NCBI GenBank assembly: GCA_031772625.1
Contig: CM062817.1
Location: forward strand, 885,708,184 to 885,772,183
Length of the DNA stretch: 64,000 bases
From: Pinus tabuliformis
Taxonomy: Eukaryota > Streptophyta > Pinopsida > Pinales > Pinaceae
Direction of reading: 5' to 3'
Position 1 is the first letter of the stretch. Each line of letters starts with the position of its first letter. Positions 34,921 through 47,434 of this stretch are shown here, piece after piece. The position numbers and the translations under genes are program-made. A model generated the notes under the pieces. It made no database searches, was not told where the DNA came from, and saw only the letters and a list, made by a program, of their open reading frames with translations.

Positions 34921-36114
34921 ATGGAATTGAATCAAATGGAAGTTTTGCAGCTCAAGGACAATGTCATTCCTAAAGGTCTAATACCTTTAGAGGAGTTGTT
35001 TGATCAAGATGATGTAGCCCGGAAATTGAGTTTGGTACCAATCGAGAAAGGAGTTGAGGATGTAAACATTGGATCAACAGAAAATCCTAAAATGGTCAAG
35101 TTATCAAAGGCCTTGCATCCACGGGTAAAGGAAAAATACATTAGTTTATTATCTTCTTTTACTGATGTATTTGCATGGGACTATTTAGATTTGAAGGCAT
35201 ATGATAAGAGCATAATTCAGCACATCATCTCGATCAAGCCAAATCAAAAGTCCTTTCGACAGAAGCTAAGAAGGATAAATCCAAAGCTGCTGCCCACAAT
35301 AGAGAAGGAAGTGAATCGAATATACAAATTTGGTATAATCATTCCCATAAGATTTTTAGATTGGATTTCTAATTTGGTGCCCGCGCGCAAGAAAACATGT
35401 GAGATTCGATTATGTATTGATTTCATAAACCTGAATAAAGTATATTTGAAAGATAACTATCCATTTCCAAGATGGATCACATACTTCAAAGAGTAGTTGG
35501 AGCATCCCGCATGTAGCTACTCGATGGTATTCTGGTTATAACCAAATTCTGGTCCATGAGGATGACAGAGACAAAACAACGTTCACCACTCCGTGGGGAA
35601 CTTTTCATTATGCCAAGATGCCTTTCGGATTGAAGAATGTTGGTGCAACCTTTTAGCGGGCTATGGATATCATATTTGCAAATGAGAAAGATGTATTTTT
35701 AGTTGTTTATCTTGATGATTTGATAATTTTTTCTAATTCAGATGAAGAACACCTTTATCATTTGAAGATTGTATTCAACGGTGTAGAAAGTATGGCATAT
35801 CTCTCTATCCAAAGAAGAGCTTGTTTGCCATGGATGAAGGCAAGCTTCTCGGTCATATCATATCCAAGGAGGGAATCCGCATTGATCCAGATTGAGTGGA
35901 AGCCATTCAAAAGATTGATTTTCCACGAAGTAAAAAGGAGATCCAATCATTCAATGGTAAGATGAATTTCTTATGTTGTTTTGTGCCAAATCTTGCAGAA
36001 CATTTAAGGGAAATCACAAACATGTTAAAGAAAGATAATGTAGTGAAGTGGACCGAGGAAGTCGTCAAGTCTTTCAATTTGGTAAATTTAGCCCTTTCTT
36101 CAGCCCAATTTTGA
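34921..36114 (+). pseudogene. pol: Reverse transcriptase of element C
   Basis: The open stretch 34921-35496 carries the pre-RT and fingers: FTDVFAWDYLDL, FRQKLRRINPKLLPTIEKEV and EIRLCIDFINLNKVYLKDNYP. After a frame change near 35490, TTFTTPWGTFHYAKMPFGL and the catalytic VVYLDDLIIFS (YLDD at about 35708-35719) follow. A second frame change near 35780 leads to IQSFNGKMNFLCCFVPNLAEH. Two frameshifts and a TAG near 35655 disable it. The catalytic Asp pair is intact. Confidence 0.9.
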
Positions 36115-36550
36115 TCAGCCTGGATTATTCCCAAGATTTTTTTTTTTTTTTCGTTTGCTTTGAATCATACTATGGCAGCGGTATTAATGCAAAAAAGCGA
36201 CCAGCTTGAGAAACCAATTGCTTTTTTCAACAGAACGATAAGGGATGCAGCTTTAAAGTACAATATTATTGAAAAGCAAGCTCTTGCTTTAGTAAAGGCA
36301 TTGAAATATTTTTGATTTTATATTCTGCATTCTCACATCCTTGCTTATGTCCCTCACACTACTGTTAAAGATATCTTAGTGCAAACAGATCCAGAAGGGA
36401 GATGAGGCAAATGGATAGCAGCTTTGTTAGAATATGATGTGGAGATAAAACTGACAAAGCTCATCAAAGGACAGGGGCTAGTCAAACTTATGGAGGAATC
36501 TAATTTGCATGCCTTGGACATAAATCTTATTGCTGCTATGTCCGAAGAAG
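36114..36550 (+). pseudogene. pol: Gypsy RNase H of element C
   Basis: MAAVLMQKSDQLEKPIAFF, DAALKYNIIEKQALALVKALKYF and LVQTDPEGR..GKWIAALLEYDVEI appear in the usual order after RT. A T-run at 36137-36151, the stop in KYF*FYIL and a TGA in PEGR*GKW break it. Confidence 0.85.
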
Positions 36551-37853
36551 ATGAGGAAAGTTCACTTGTTCAGGTATCTGAAATGTTTCTTCTTTCTCCT
36601 TGGTATTCGGATATTGTTTATGTGCTCCAACATCTTTCACCGCCACCTAGAATGGCCAAGAACAAAAGTAGGATTCTGAAATTAAAGGTTGCCAAGTTTT
36701 GTATAATGAATATTGCACCCTATTGGAAAGATCCTGGCGGTGTCTTGTTGAATTGTTTGGTTGAAGAAGAAGCAAAATAGGTGACGGATGATTTTCACAA
36801 AGGAGATTGTGGAGGTCATATATTTTGGAAGACAACAGCCAATAAAATTTTGAGAGCGGGATATTATTGGCCAACCCTCTTTTCTAATGTGTACAAAACT
36901 GTTACAAACTGCCACGAATGTCAGATTTTTCAAGGTAAGAAAAAATTACAGCCTTTTCCACTCAAACCGGTTGAAGTAAGTGCTCCGTTTCAGCAGTGGG
37001 GTTTATATTTCATTGGTGAGATCCATCCTACTTCTTCAGCATAGCATAAGTGGATCCTTATAGTGACAGATTACTTCACTAAATGGATTGAGGCGATTCC
37101 TACTGGGCAGGCCACTAATTCGATAATAATTCAGTTTCTTGAGAACAATATTTTGTCACGTTTTGGTTGTCCTAATAAGCTAATTACAGATAATGCAGCA
37201 GCTTTTAAATCTAAAAAGATGATTGATTTTTGCAATAAATATCAAATTACCTTGGGGCACTCAAGTGCATACTATCCGCAAGGTAATGGTTTGGCGGAAT
37301 CCTCAAATAAATCTTTAGTCAACATTATCAAAAAGTTGCTGGAAATAAACAAGAAGAGCTGGCACAAGAAATTGGTCAATGCACTATGGGTGGATAGAGT
37401 AAGTCAGAAAAATTCAATAGGTATGTCCCATTACAAGATCGTGTATGGTGTTGACACGGTTTTCCCTACATCTCTCGCAGTCCTGGTTGTTAAACTTTTG
37501 CAGGAAGCTAGCAGTGAGGAAGATCATCTGCATCAGGGAATCAATCAAATGATCCATTTACAACAGACTTGAGAGGAGGTTTTTCAGAATACCTTCAAGT
37601 TACAAGAGAGAATCAAGAAGATATATGATCGAAAGGCAAAGGCGGGCAAGTTTCAAATCAAAGACATAGTGTTGAAATGGGATGCCTGAAACAAAGACAA
37701 AGTCAAACACGACAAGTTCGAGAACTTGTGGAAAGGTCCTTTCAGAATTGATGCATACCAGGGTGATAATGCTTTCTTGCTGAAAGAAATTGATGGAGAA
37801 GATTGTCCAGGTCGGCCGGTCAATGGTCGGCTACTGAAATGGTACCATCTCTG
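36551..37853 (+). pseudogene. pol: Integrase of element C
   Basis: An HHCC zinc region (HKGDCGGH and CHECQIF, 36790-36930) is followed by the core. The first catalytic Asp, expected in WGLDFIG, is Tyr here (WGLYFIGEI near 37005). The second (LITDNAAAF) and the Glu (GNGLAESSNKS) are present. The C-terminal part ends with FRIDAYQGDNAFLL and PVNGRLLKWYH. Stops near 36778, 37042, 37570 and 37687. Loss of the first Asp would abolish strand transfer even without the stops. Confidence 0.9.
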
Positions 37854-38202
37854 AAATGTTTTCTGTTGTCATATGTATCATTATATATACCATTTTATTT
37901 CCTTCATTGCAAGTGTGTACTATTATCATTCATTCAGTTTGGGGCCCAAAGTGAAGGCTATAAAACTGAAGGTTTAATTTCAGTTTTGGTTTGGATTGTT
38001 TGAGTCAAATTTTCAATCGATTTCAGTCTTGAAATTGAGTCAGTTTTTGAGTCGGATTTCAGTCCTGAAATTGAGTCAAGATATTGGTTTTGGTTTGTTG
38101 AAGTTATTGACTCCATAGCCCAATGGGAGAAGGCACTGTCTACTTTCGAGATGCCTGTAGTTCTTGGCACCTCCAAGGGGTAACCATCCCCATTGGAGCC
38201 AA
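37854..38202 (+). other. 3' untranslated part of element C before its 3' LTR
   Basis: It is a non-coding stretch of about 350 bp containing a repeated CAGTCTTGAAATTGAGTCAG-type piece (about 38025 and 38070) and the G-rich CCAATGGGAGAAGG. The polypurine tract was not resolved with certainty. Confidence 0.6.
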
Positions 38203-39003
38203 TGTTAGTGTCAGTATCTTCATCCCTCAATTAGTGATCAAATTCTCTTGTTGCATTGCATGTTAGGTGTCTCATCCGATCAGATGCATTCCATTAGAGT
38301 CATGGATCATCTGATGGTAGTGGAATATTATACATTTTCCCTCATGTTCTTTACATGTTGGCCCATTTTCATACATCTAGATCATCTGCAGTCATTTTTT
38401 GTCTTTAAATATGCAAAAGTCATTTTTAGGGTTTTAGGTCTCATTAGGTATAGGGTTTCGTCAATAAGGTCTTATCAATGCTCAATAACGGTCAGAAGGC
38501 ACATGAGGAGGTCAAATAAAGTCTCAAAAAAAAATAATTTCAATAATGACATGCTCAGTGATTGATTTTTCCTCAAAACCCTGTTTTGAGGAAAAACATA
38601 GTTTTTTATGTTTCATGTACAAATTCTCATGTAATTTCATTTTTCTATATGTAATAATTTCAAGAGGTAGCCCTGGTCACTTTTCCAAGCATGTGCTACT
38701 CCACTTCCTACACAAGAAACAAAATGTCAAAGCATTTAGTCCATCAAAGGCAAAAAGTAAAGAAAACTGCCCAAAAACAAAGTTTTAAATAACAAGTGAA
38801 AATAAAACATTAGGAAAGTGGGTTTTCTTGAGTCAAAAATTAAAACCATGGGTATATAAAGTGTATTCATATAAAATAGGTTCATTTTCATGTCAAAAGT
38901 GAAGGAGAGAAAGTGCATTTGCATCTTCAAAGCCAAGGGAGCGATTTTGCTGTCAAAGGGTGAGAAATTACAGGCGCGGCGCACCTGGGTCAAGGTGCGA
39001 CAC

Positions 39004-39008
39004 ACTTG
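39004..39008. repeat. Left target-site duplication of element E (ACTTG)
   Basis: ACTTG here and ACCTG at 48476-48480. The 5' LTR of C has ACCTG at this site, so the left copy changed C to T. Confidence 0.88.
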
Positions 39009-40049
39009 TGTTATAGACATATTTGGGCACTGCAACACCAATCACATATGTCCATAAACCAAGGGCTTATAAACCCCTAAAAGTATTGTTTCATACCCTA
39101 AAGGAACAAGGTCAGTTGATTACATCATCTCCCAGAAGTTCTCCATGTAAAACTACTCAGAACTGGTCAAAACTGGACCATACAGACTGCTCCATGCATA
39201 GGGTTTGATGCATCTCACCTATTACATACGGGGGTTGTGATGCATACTGGAAAGCCCTTCTGTGGGGTGCAATGAGCGAGAGCAGACAAATAGCAGAAAC
39301 AGTTTGCTAGGTGGAAACCCAGAGAATATTCTAGAAACTGTTGATATGACACTTGCCTCTCTGAATTCGCCCAGGGATGAGTAAGAGATCTTAAATCTCC
39401 AAGTGGAACCAAGAACTATCAGTGAAATGACACTAATCAAAATCCTAGAAGCTGACTCACTTTCCTGTAAACATCTATATATGGATGCCTCATCCAAGAG
39501 ATCCAGAGGCTGGAATTTTGTAATTTGCAAGAAAGTGCTGTTGGTTTCTCTTTGAAGACATTGTTGGGTGATCTTGCTTTATATGAGGTGAAGAGGGCTT
39601 TCATGCTGGGAGGATGATGCTGGATCAGATAGCCTGGTTGTAATCCTCTCTTCTACTACTTCTATCAATAAAGCTATTTGAGTTTTCCTCCATATGCTTG
39701 TATATCTCTGAATCTTGTACTTGTATATGCATTTTTATGGTTAATGTACATCTGATCCTACATTGTTTATGGTTATAGATCTCTATGCCTTGATGGTATT
39801 TTTCTGCCTTGACTCTACAGGTGTTCTTTGAAGCGGGACAAGTGAGAAAGGAGTGGTGAAAGCTCTATCAAGGGAGAGAGGAAATGAGCAAGGAGACTAG
39901 CGAAAGACTGAGGTTGGTACTCTCTGCTTCTCTCTCATCTATATTTCATAAAGGAAAACACAAGTGACTTTAGTTTGTTTGCTTCTAAGATAGCTACCTG
40001 TCTTAGTGGGACTAGCAGCTCAGAATGGACACTAGTTTTCTCGATAACA
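39009..40049 (+). repeat. 5' LTR of element E
   Basis: It is 1041 bp, begins TGTTATAGACATATTTGGG and ends TCGATAACA. It pairs with 47435-48475. Confidence 0.95.
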
Positions 40050-40052
40050 AAA

Positions 40053-40070
40053 TGAGGACTCCACTGGGGA
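40053..40070 (+). promoter_or_regulatory. Primer-binding site of element E
   Basis: TGAGGACTCCACTGGGGA lies three bases after the LTR and is close to the TGGCGACTCCACTGGGGA site of plant Ogre/Tat-type elements. Confidence 0.8.
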
Positions 40071-41788
40071 ACGAATAGTTTGTTTGTTTTGTTACTGTTG
40101 CTTGCTTTGTAAACCACAGACGGAGCCTGAAGTTAAGCCAGCTAGCCTTCGAACTGCTTTTGCTATGCAACTGCAAAGTAGATCAACATTGCTTCGGTCA
40201 ATCTCCGGGTTGGTTTATGAACTGAAAATCTAGCTTGTAAACATCCTAAGTGCCCTGGTGGTAGCTCAAATAACCTCATTAGATCAACCCCTATAGTTTG
40301 TGTTTACTGACAATCATTAGCTCAGCCTAAATCCCTGAACTTAGCTGCAAATTGTGAGTGAATACCAAGCTCAGTCTCGTCCCTAGTCCATTGCACTATC
40401 TCTTCTTGGCAACTTTGATACATCACACCTCTCATGTGTTGCAGGTGAGATGCATCCCTGTTTCCCTGTGTTACAGGTGCGATGATTGAATGAGACTGTT
40501 TTTGCCTCCAGATTTTGGTTTTTCCTTCATTGTCTTCAGCTTTATTCAGTAGTTTTGCTGTCTATGATCAGTATATCTCTGTTGAAACCATCTTCCTTTG
40601 CATTATTTAGCCTCCATCAGAAGGAATTGTGAATGTTTTTTTATGTATTTTTCATCATTTACAGTTCTCCTTTGCAAATAGTAGCTTAATCGAACTGTCA
40701 TCCTTTGATTTGAAAGTGTCACAAGTGTCGTTTTCAGTCAAGAAAAAGAGTGTCACAAAGCATTCCTCTTTTAGATAGTCGATTACACTTTTTCCATTGT
40801 ATTTGATTTGAATCATTAGTATTTAAAGTGTCAAAAGCAGTTTTAAATTCAAAATCGCAAAGTGTTGACTTGACCTTACTTTCGTTTTTTGAAAAGAAAA
40901 TTGTTAGTACTATCGCTTTGAAAGAAAATATTTCAGATCTATACTTAGTTTTCTTTTTGTCATTCTCACATTAAGGAAACTGAAAAACAATACATGCATG
41001 TGCATTTGCATTAAGACTGCATGCTGAAGTTGATTTAGGAAAAGTGCATCTAGTGTGTGCTCTCTGCTCTATGTTGAAAGAATTTCATCTCTCTTTCCTT
41101 AGTAGCTAGGATTTTCATTGCAAAAAGAAAGTAAACGACTGTTTATCATCTTAGATTGAATATTTAGGAATTTTATATCTACATCACGTGGTGAACCTTA
41201 AAGGAAAATTCTTAAGAAAGATCAACTATAAAATAAACCTCAATGAACATAAAAACGCTTTGGAACCTAACACACAACATTTAGAAGTCTAGACTAGAGA
41301 CATATTCCAGCGTCGTAAAGCCTGGTAACTATCGCTTTCATCGTAGGTTGGGTGATTCCTCCTCTTTGAGATGAAAAGTGATAATATGGACTTGTGCTCC
41401 CACATACCGTCAAGTATATATTGGGAGACCATAATAGTCTACATCCTTTATCCTTAGGAAGCCGTATCTGCCGCCCTATCGATCGCAATGCACTGAACAC
41501 AACATTCGGGAAGATTGATTGCCGTACCGTAAAAAGTATTCTACAGTTTTGCAATTGGTTTGGTAATCCCTCTGTCTAGATTTCCAGAGTAGTCACTTTC
41601 ATTCCTTTTCAGACTCCTTAAAAGAAAAGGTCCATCTGAGCACTTGTCACTTCAGGCTCATTAAAAATCGAAGGCGACTAGAGTCATCTTTAGCTTTTTC
41701 TCGACTCTTAAAAATTGAAAAAGCAAGTTGTGTCAAAGCGTCATAAAATTTATTTTAATCGAAATAACATCACTGTTCCCTCGTTGGT
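40071..41788. other. Leader region of element E without recognisable genes
   Basis: It is AT-rich non-coding sequence between primer site and gag. Only short frames without known motifs are present, together with the first CTCATTAAAA-type motifs near 41650-41710. Confidence 0.55.
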
Positions 41789-42048
41789 CTTAGGTTGGGA
41801 AAATGGAGTCCACCAATCAAGGATTTCCCCTTGGGGGAAATCCTAGTCCCTTCTCCTCTTGGGGGAATGTTGGTGCTCCACACATGGCTACATTGTCCCT
41901 TTCAGGACTCACAATTGGCTTGCCAATATGGCTTTTCTCGACCTCTGTTGTTCAAAACACCGCAATTCCTTAGCAATCCAATCAGAAACCAGATGAAGTT
42001 GCTCCCCAAACTTCTACTTCATTTGTTTCTCCCTTTCCTTCTTCCTCT

Positions 42049-43358
42049 TTGCTTGGTGAAGTTAGTCATGCTAAAAACCAAGTAACTGAGAAGAAGAAAG
42101 GGAAGGAGAAGAAGAAGAAGAATCCAACAACAAAAGGGGGCAACCATACATCATCCGGTGAAAATCCACACACTACACCTTCCAAACCTAAATCTCCATG
42201 TGTCATTTGCAAGGGATACCACTATCATCGAGATTGTCCCTACATCCCACGGATCTTGAGGGACTAGTCTCCCTGCTTGCACAATCCGGTGTCTTCAACC
42301 TCTGACGATCATGTTGAGAGCACATCATCAACTAGTGAAAACGAAGTCAATGGACAAAAAGGAAGATCCAAATTTCCTTGTAGACTATGTGAAGGCGATT
42401 ATGCCCTCCATCGTTGTCCCTTCCTAGACGAAGCTAATAGAGTCTTGGATAACCATCCTGCTTCACCGTAGTGACTTCCTCATGGATACAAAAAACTCTT
42501 GCGGAGTCCATCGCTAGTTGAAAATCTAAATGAAACACCTTTGTTGTCGGTCGAAGCACCTATCATTGAAGATAAACCCTATGAGTCCACGCCAGACCAA
42601 AGTCAACAGGTCGAGATGACAGTCGATCCAATCTTGTCTTCAGAGGGTCCACCTTCAGATGATACTGTCACCAAGGAGAATGAGAATGACACCGTTCAAA
42701 TTCTCTTCGTAAACATAGACTCTGATGAACATGGGGGCAATATACCCATTCCTTTACTGTAGGAAGGAATTTCATCAGAGATTTATCCCGCCGTTTATTC
42801 GGTCCCACCTCCAAGCAATCTAGTCGTTTCCTTCGATTGGAATCTACTAGGTAGACCCCGCCTACCATCTAATGTACCATTCCGAATCATAGTACAAGCC
42901 TAAAGAATTATCATGGTTGGTACTATTATAGATGAAGGGGCTTCTATGAGTATCCTTTCCTCAACTGCTTGGAAAGCGCTTGGTTCGCCATCGCTTCTGC
43001 CTGAGATTCAAAATCTGACAGGCTTCAACAAAGGAACCAGTTGACCGTTGGGGATCCTTCCAAATTTTCCTATAACTTTGATAAGGAAAATCGTTCACCT
43101 AAACGTGATGGTAGTCCAAGGGCCTCTAGATTAAAATCTACTCCTTGGGCATGACTACATTTATAGCATAAGAGCTATTGTTTCCTCACTCTTTCGAGTG
43201 ATGTGTTTTCCACATGAAGGCAAAATGGTCAAGCTCGTAGACTAGCTTTCGTTCCCACGTTCAAACACAACTACTAGTCAAATGCAATCCCTAACTGGTC
43301 TTTTTTCACAAGGAATGTCTCATCAATCTCCAGTCCGTCCACCTAATGATCGCGGGTG
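42049..43358 (+). pseudogene. pro: gag zinc-finger region and retropepsin of element E
   Basis: One frame without indels has a Lys-rich segment (42090-42120), two Cys/His knuckles (CVICKGYHYHRDC near 42200 and CRLCEGDYALHRC near 42380), a long acidic linker, then a protease: TIIDEGASMSILSSTAWKAL (catalytic Asp near 42930), LPNFPITL, VQGPLD and LLLGHDYIYSIRAIVSSL. Stops at about 42265, 42469, 42760, 42901 and 43042 break it. The N-terminal capsid part upstream (from about 41800) is garbled. The frame ends near 43358, and no RT follows. Confidence 0.8.
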
Positions 43359-44773
43359 ATTCGGTGATTGTGACTGAAACCCAGGAGGCATACGCCCTGG
43401 TCTGCTTCGGCAGGAAAACCCCAGATATAAGGTAGGCTTCCGCGTAGGAATATGACTTGTTTGACAATCCTGTCCGTTTATGAAAATGGATCAGACTGGA
43501 AAAGGATTCCCTCGTCAAAGGTTATGTGATTGGCACTGACAACAGTCACCTTTGTCCATTTCGATGGACATCGCCAAGGAAGTGTTTTGTCTGCAACGTG
43601 GATGGAACAATATTGCTAATGCGAGAACTTCCATATGGTGACCTGGAAACTCTACTTTATACTTGGGGGCTTGCAAACCTTTTTGCATGCAAGTGAAAAG
43701 CGACCATTTATTTTCTTAGTTTGTAGGCTCTTAACCCTTTAAACTCGTAGGTTGGTCGTTCCTAGCTTGCATAATGAAAGGCTTAGGAGCAAAGTTGCGC
43801 ATGGGGCAAGCTCCCTAAAAAATGAACTTATCGATGAGACATCCTTATTATACTACTGGAATGAACAGTTTTAAGCAAAGTTCAATCTCGTTAAAAAATA
43901 AACCTAACCTCGAGTAGTTTTACACAAAGTTCAAGCTTGTTAAAAAATAAACCTCGCCATGAGCAGTTTTACGTGAAGTTCAAGCTCGTTAAAAAATAAA
44001 CCTAGTAATGAGCAAGTGTTCCCATAGAGTTTAATCTCATTAAAAAATGAACCCCACCTTCAGTAAATAACCATTGCAATCACGTAATTATCAGCTTTTG
44101 AACCTTGGTCGTGTTCTTATCGTCACCTCCACTCTTTTTTAGCTGATCATACGCCTCCATTTGATTGTTTACCCTTTTGAGGAATAGCTGTGATGAGTGA
44201 TTCTATTAGCCACCTTCTTTATACTGCCGTGATTGAAAAGTTCCAAACCTTACTTGGAACCAGTTGCTATCTAAAAACATCACTCGTTCCTTAAAAAATG
44301 AGTCTCCTTTAAGCTCTTTTCATCTGACTCGTAAAATATGAAAATATTGCCGAGAAATTGGCCTCTCCATCTCGTTAAAGCGATCGGAAGTGCCATCCCT
44401 CCTCTAGATTTTAATATTTTTGGACCTGAGGGATTATTACACAAAAATATCGAGCGCTTGTCTTGTTCGACTCGTTAAAACTATCGAAAAGTCATCCCTT
44501 TCGTATTATTTTACACTTTTTCAGACTTAAGGGATTACATTACGAAAAAGGACCACTGGAGTTGCCTTTATGTCTCTTTTTAGACTCTCTAAAATTGAAA
44601 AGGACTGAGTTATCTTTGTTGTTAAACTCATTAAAGCAATAGTGACAAACTTGTCCATGCTGACAAGAGCGAGTTACGCTGTTGTTAGGCTCATTAAAAC
44701 ATAGCGACAGGTTTTCCCAAAGGGAAAATTATAGAACAAGCATATGTTATCCTCCTCAAGCTTGACAAAAATA
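43359..44773. repeat. CTCRTTAAA-rich zone of element E with a tandem run of about 58-bp units
   Basis: Four imperfect units of about 58 bp, each containing GTTCAAGCTCGTTAAAAAATAAACCT-like sequence, lie at about 43872-44050. Further single CTCRTTAAA motifs recur to 44700. Otherwise no gene is seen. Confidence 0.75.
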
Positions 44774-45129
44774 TGTTAGGTAAACTTGACTCAGGATAGA
44801 GTCAAAGTTGACCAAGTTAAACAATGATGGTTTTGGGGCACATGGTATTGTGCACCCATAGTATTCTGCCCATGGTATTATATGAAATGGAGCTCATACA
44901 AGGTTGGAAGGACTTCATTGTAATGCAAGACCTGGAGGTGAGCGGTGAAGGCTCACTTGGTCGGATTGGCCAAGGTTTTGGCCAATGCTAATGATATCTT
45001 ATTAGATGAAGTTTTCCCTCGGATTTGGGGTTTTCCCAGGATAAACATTTGTGTTTATGGTTGTTGCTGGTTATTTTTATATTTATTCCTCTCAGTAATT
45101 ATTTATGTTATGCAATAAATTTCTTAACA
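44774..45129 (+). repeat. 5' LTR of element F
   Basis: It is 356 bp, begins TGTTAGGTAAACTTGACTC and ends TTCTTAACA. Confidence 0.95.
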
Positions 45130-45131
45130 AC

Positions 45132-45144
45132 TGGTATCAGAGCC
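45132..45144 (+). promoter_or_regulatory. tRNA-Met primer-binding site of element F
   Basis: TGGTATCAGAGCC is the classical initiator tRNA-Met primer site, two bases after the LTR. Confidence 0.92.
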
Positions 45145-45965
45145 AAAGGTTGTATGTTGGTTTCAAATGGATTCTTTGATGCTAGGGGTTTATAGTGCCT
45201 GATGAGATCAATGCAGCCTTTTTACAGATCTGGGTCTGAAAGATAATGGTGGAACAATCGTATGCGGAAGAACATCGAGGAGAATGTGTGGAAGATAGTG
45301 CCATAACTGCTAGGGATCGCAGTGCATTTGCGATATTTACCGGTTTGGAACATGTTGACGAATTGTTCAGGATTCATGCGGCTATTTAAAGAAGGTTGAG
45401 AGATATCTTCGGTAATATTAAAATTCAAGGCTGAGTTTGTTTGGAGCTTTTTTCGTAGGGAATCAATAAGGGATATTTCATGTTTGTTCTATGCCGTGTT
45501 AAAAGATGAAGTAGGCATGGGTTGCATGTAGGTTAGCAGAAGAAAATTGTTCATGCAGCTTCGAAAATTGTTCGTTTTCTGCTATGTGAGGCCACCGGTG
45601 CTGGAATCTACGAGGTTCTCGTCGGGCTCACAATTGGAGTGATTTGATAGAAGTTTTTGAGCAAATCAAATTGAGAGAGGATGGATCAGAATCACAACAT
45701 CAATAAACAAAAAAAAAAAATTAATAAAGTCAAAATTATTGCATGTAAATGGGCATACTACTGTAAGACCTGGTAAGGCATGTGTACCCCTTGGTTATCA
45801 CTGGTAAAGTCTGGGTTAGACCTAGGTGATAGGGGGGATGTCGGGTTAACAATACCCCAGGTAAAAACTCTGAAGGGGTTAAGAGCTAGAGTGAGTGGGA
45901 TTGTCTCACTTAGCAAGTTTGGCTGGAGTTAGTCAAGGAACCCAAGTCAAGTTTAAGGGGGTAAT

Positions 45966-46329
45966 TGTTAGGTAAACTTGACTCAGGATAGAGTCAAAGT
46001 TGACCAGGTTAAACAATGATGGTTTTGGGGCACATGGTATTGTGCACCCATAGTATTCTACCCATGGTATTATATGAAATGGAGCTCATACAAGGTTGGA
46101 AGGACTTCATTGTAATGCAAGACCTGGAGGTGAGCGGTGAAGGCTCACTTGGTCGGATTGGCCAAGGTTTTGGCTAATGCTAATGATATCTTATTAGATT
46201 GAGTTTTCCCCTGGATTTGGGGTTTTCCTGGGATAAACATTTGTGTTTATGTGTTTATGGTTGTTGCTGGTTATTTTTATATTTATTCCTCTCAGTAATT
46301 ATTTATTTTATGCAGTAAATTTCTTAACA
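45966..46329 (+). repeat. 3' LTR of element F
   Basis: It is 364 bp and collinear with 44774-45129 apart from an 8-bp tandem addition near 46245 and about ten substitutions. It is preceded by AAGTTTAAGGGGGTAAT, a likely polypurine tract. Confidence 0.95.
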
Positions 46330-46334
46330 AAATA

Positions 46335-47434
46335 AAGAGGTATTGGTTAGCAATGACTGGGGAAAAAGGGAAGAAAACTTGAATAGCTTCATTGGTAGCA
46401 GGTCACTCTTAAACATGACACTTTCACTCTATCACCATGATTGAGTCAGGTTGGGTTATTCCATTTACCAATCATATCACCATTGGTCCACCGTACCATC
46501 CATTTTTGGGGTTAATGCTACCAATCCATTTCAATGTTGCCGATATGTTCAAGAGAAGTCGCTCAGAGAATTCACCAACTTAGCTAACGTCTCATCTGCT
46601 GCAATACCTTCACTCTCCATTTTTCATGACCGCCACCCTAAATCTTGTATCATCAGATTGTTTTCACCTCCACAAAATCATTTGTTCCATTCCATGTCAT
46701 GGATGTGGGATTCATTAAGGCCCTCCTACGAAATCACTTCTTGTCGACATCAGCTCATTATCCAAGAAGTTGACTTAGGGACAACCCTTTCAGTACTTTG
46801 AAGCTTTCATGCCTCAATGGCAAGTTTCTCACTTCCGACGACAGGTTTACATCAATGGCCTTCAACCGAAAGATTTTACGTGGTGTTCGACATCAACTCA
46901 TGTATTCACACCACGTGAATTGTACTGCAGTACCTTGAGGGTCATCATCATTATCGATGATTCCTCTTGCGCCTGTTAACAACTTACATCATTGGCTGGT
47001 AATCAGGCGATGTCTTTCCATGTTCGACATCAGAACATCTTTTCACATGGATCGTCTTGTACTTCGGGAGAAGATTGAACGAGTTTGAAGACCCCGGATC
47101 TAGTTTCATCGATCTAGGATGTGATATATTCAGGAAAATAAAGACATCAAATGTACAGCTGCACAGATAATCATCCAAACTAAAGGATGATAGCTCTAGC
47201 AGAATCATCGGTCTGCCACACAGACGATTGTCTATCTTATGTACATGAATATGAATTTATAAAGTTGAGCATGGGAATGCTCGCCTCAGCTAGATCATGA
47301 AAATATTGTGAAGATAACGTATTGTATTGTATCTTATTACAGGTCACCTTCCAATTCGAAAAACCTCGGATCCTCATTATAAATCATTTCACTCGACATC
47401 AAAAGATTTACGACCTCATGCTTTAGGGGGCAAC
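46335..47434. other. 3' interior of element E without recognisable genes
   Basis: The longest frame (46451-46801, plus strand) has no recognisable motif. The region contains several CGACATCA/TTCGACATC repeats and ends with the purine tract TTTAGGGGGCAAC before the LTR at 47435. Confidence 0.6.

Larger units (their letters stand above)
44774..46329 (+). mobile_element. Element F: small non-coding LTR element (TRIM/SMART-like)
   Basis: LTRs lie at 44774-45129 (356 bp) and 45966-46329 (364 bp, with an extra 8-bp GTGTTTAT repeat). The interior is 836 bp and holds a perfect tRNA-Met primer site (45132) and a purine tract (TTTAAGGGGG near 45950). TSD AAATA is perfect on both sides (44769-44773, 46330-46334). 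No coding frame is recognisable inside. It would depend on another element's enzymes. About ten differences separate the LTRs. Confidence 0.93.
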
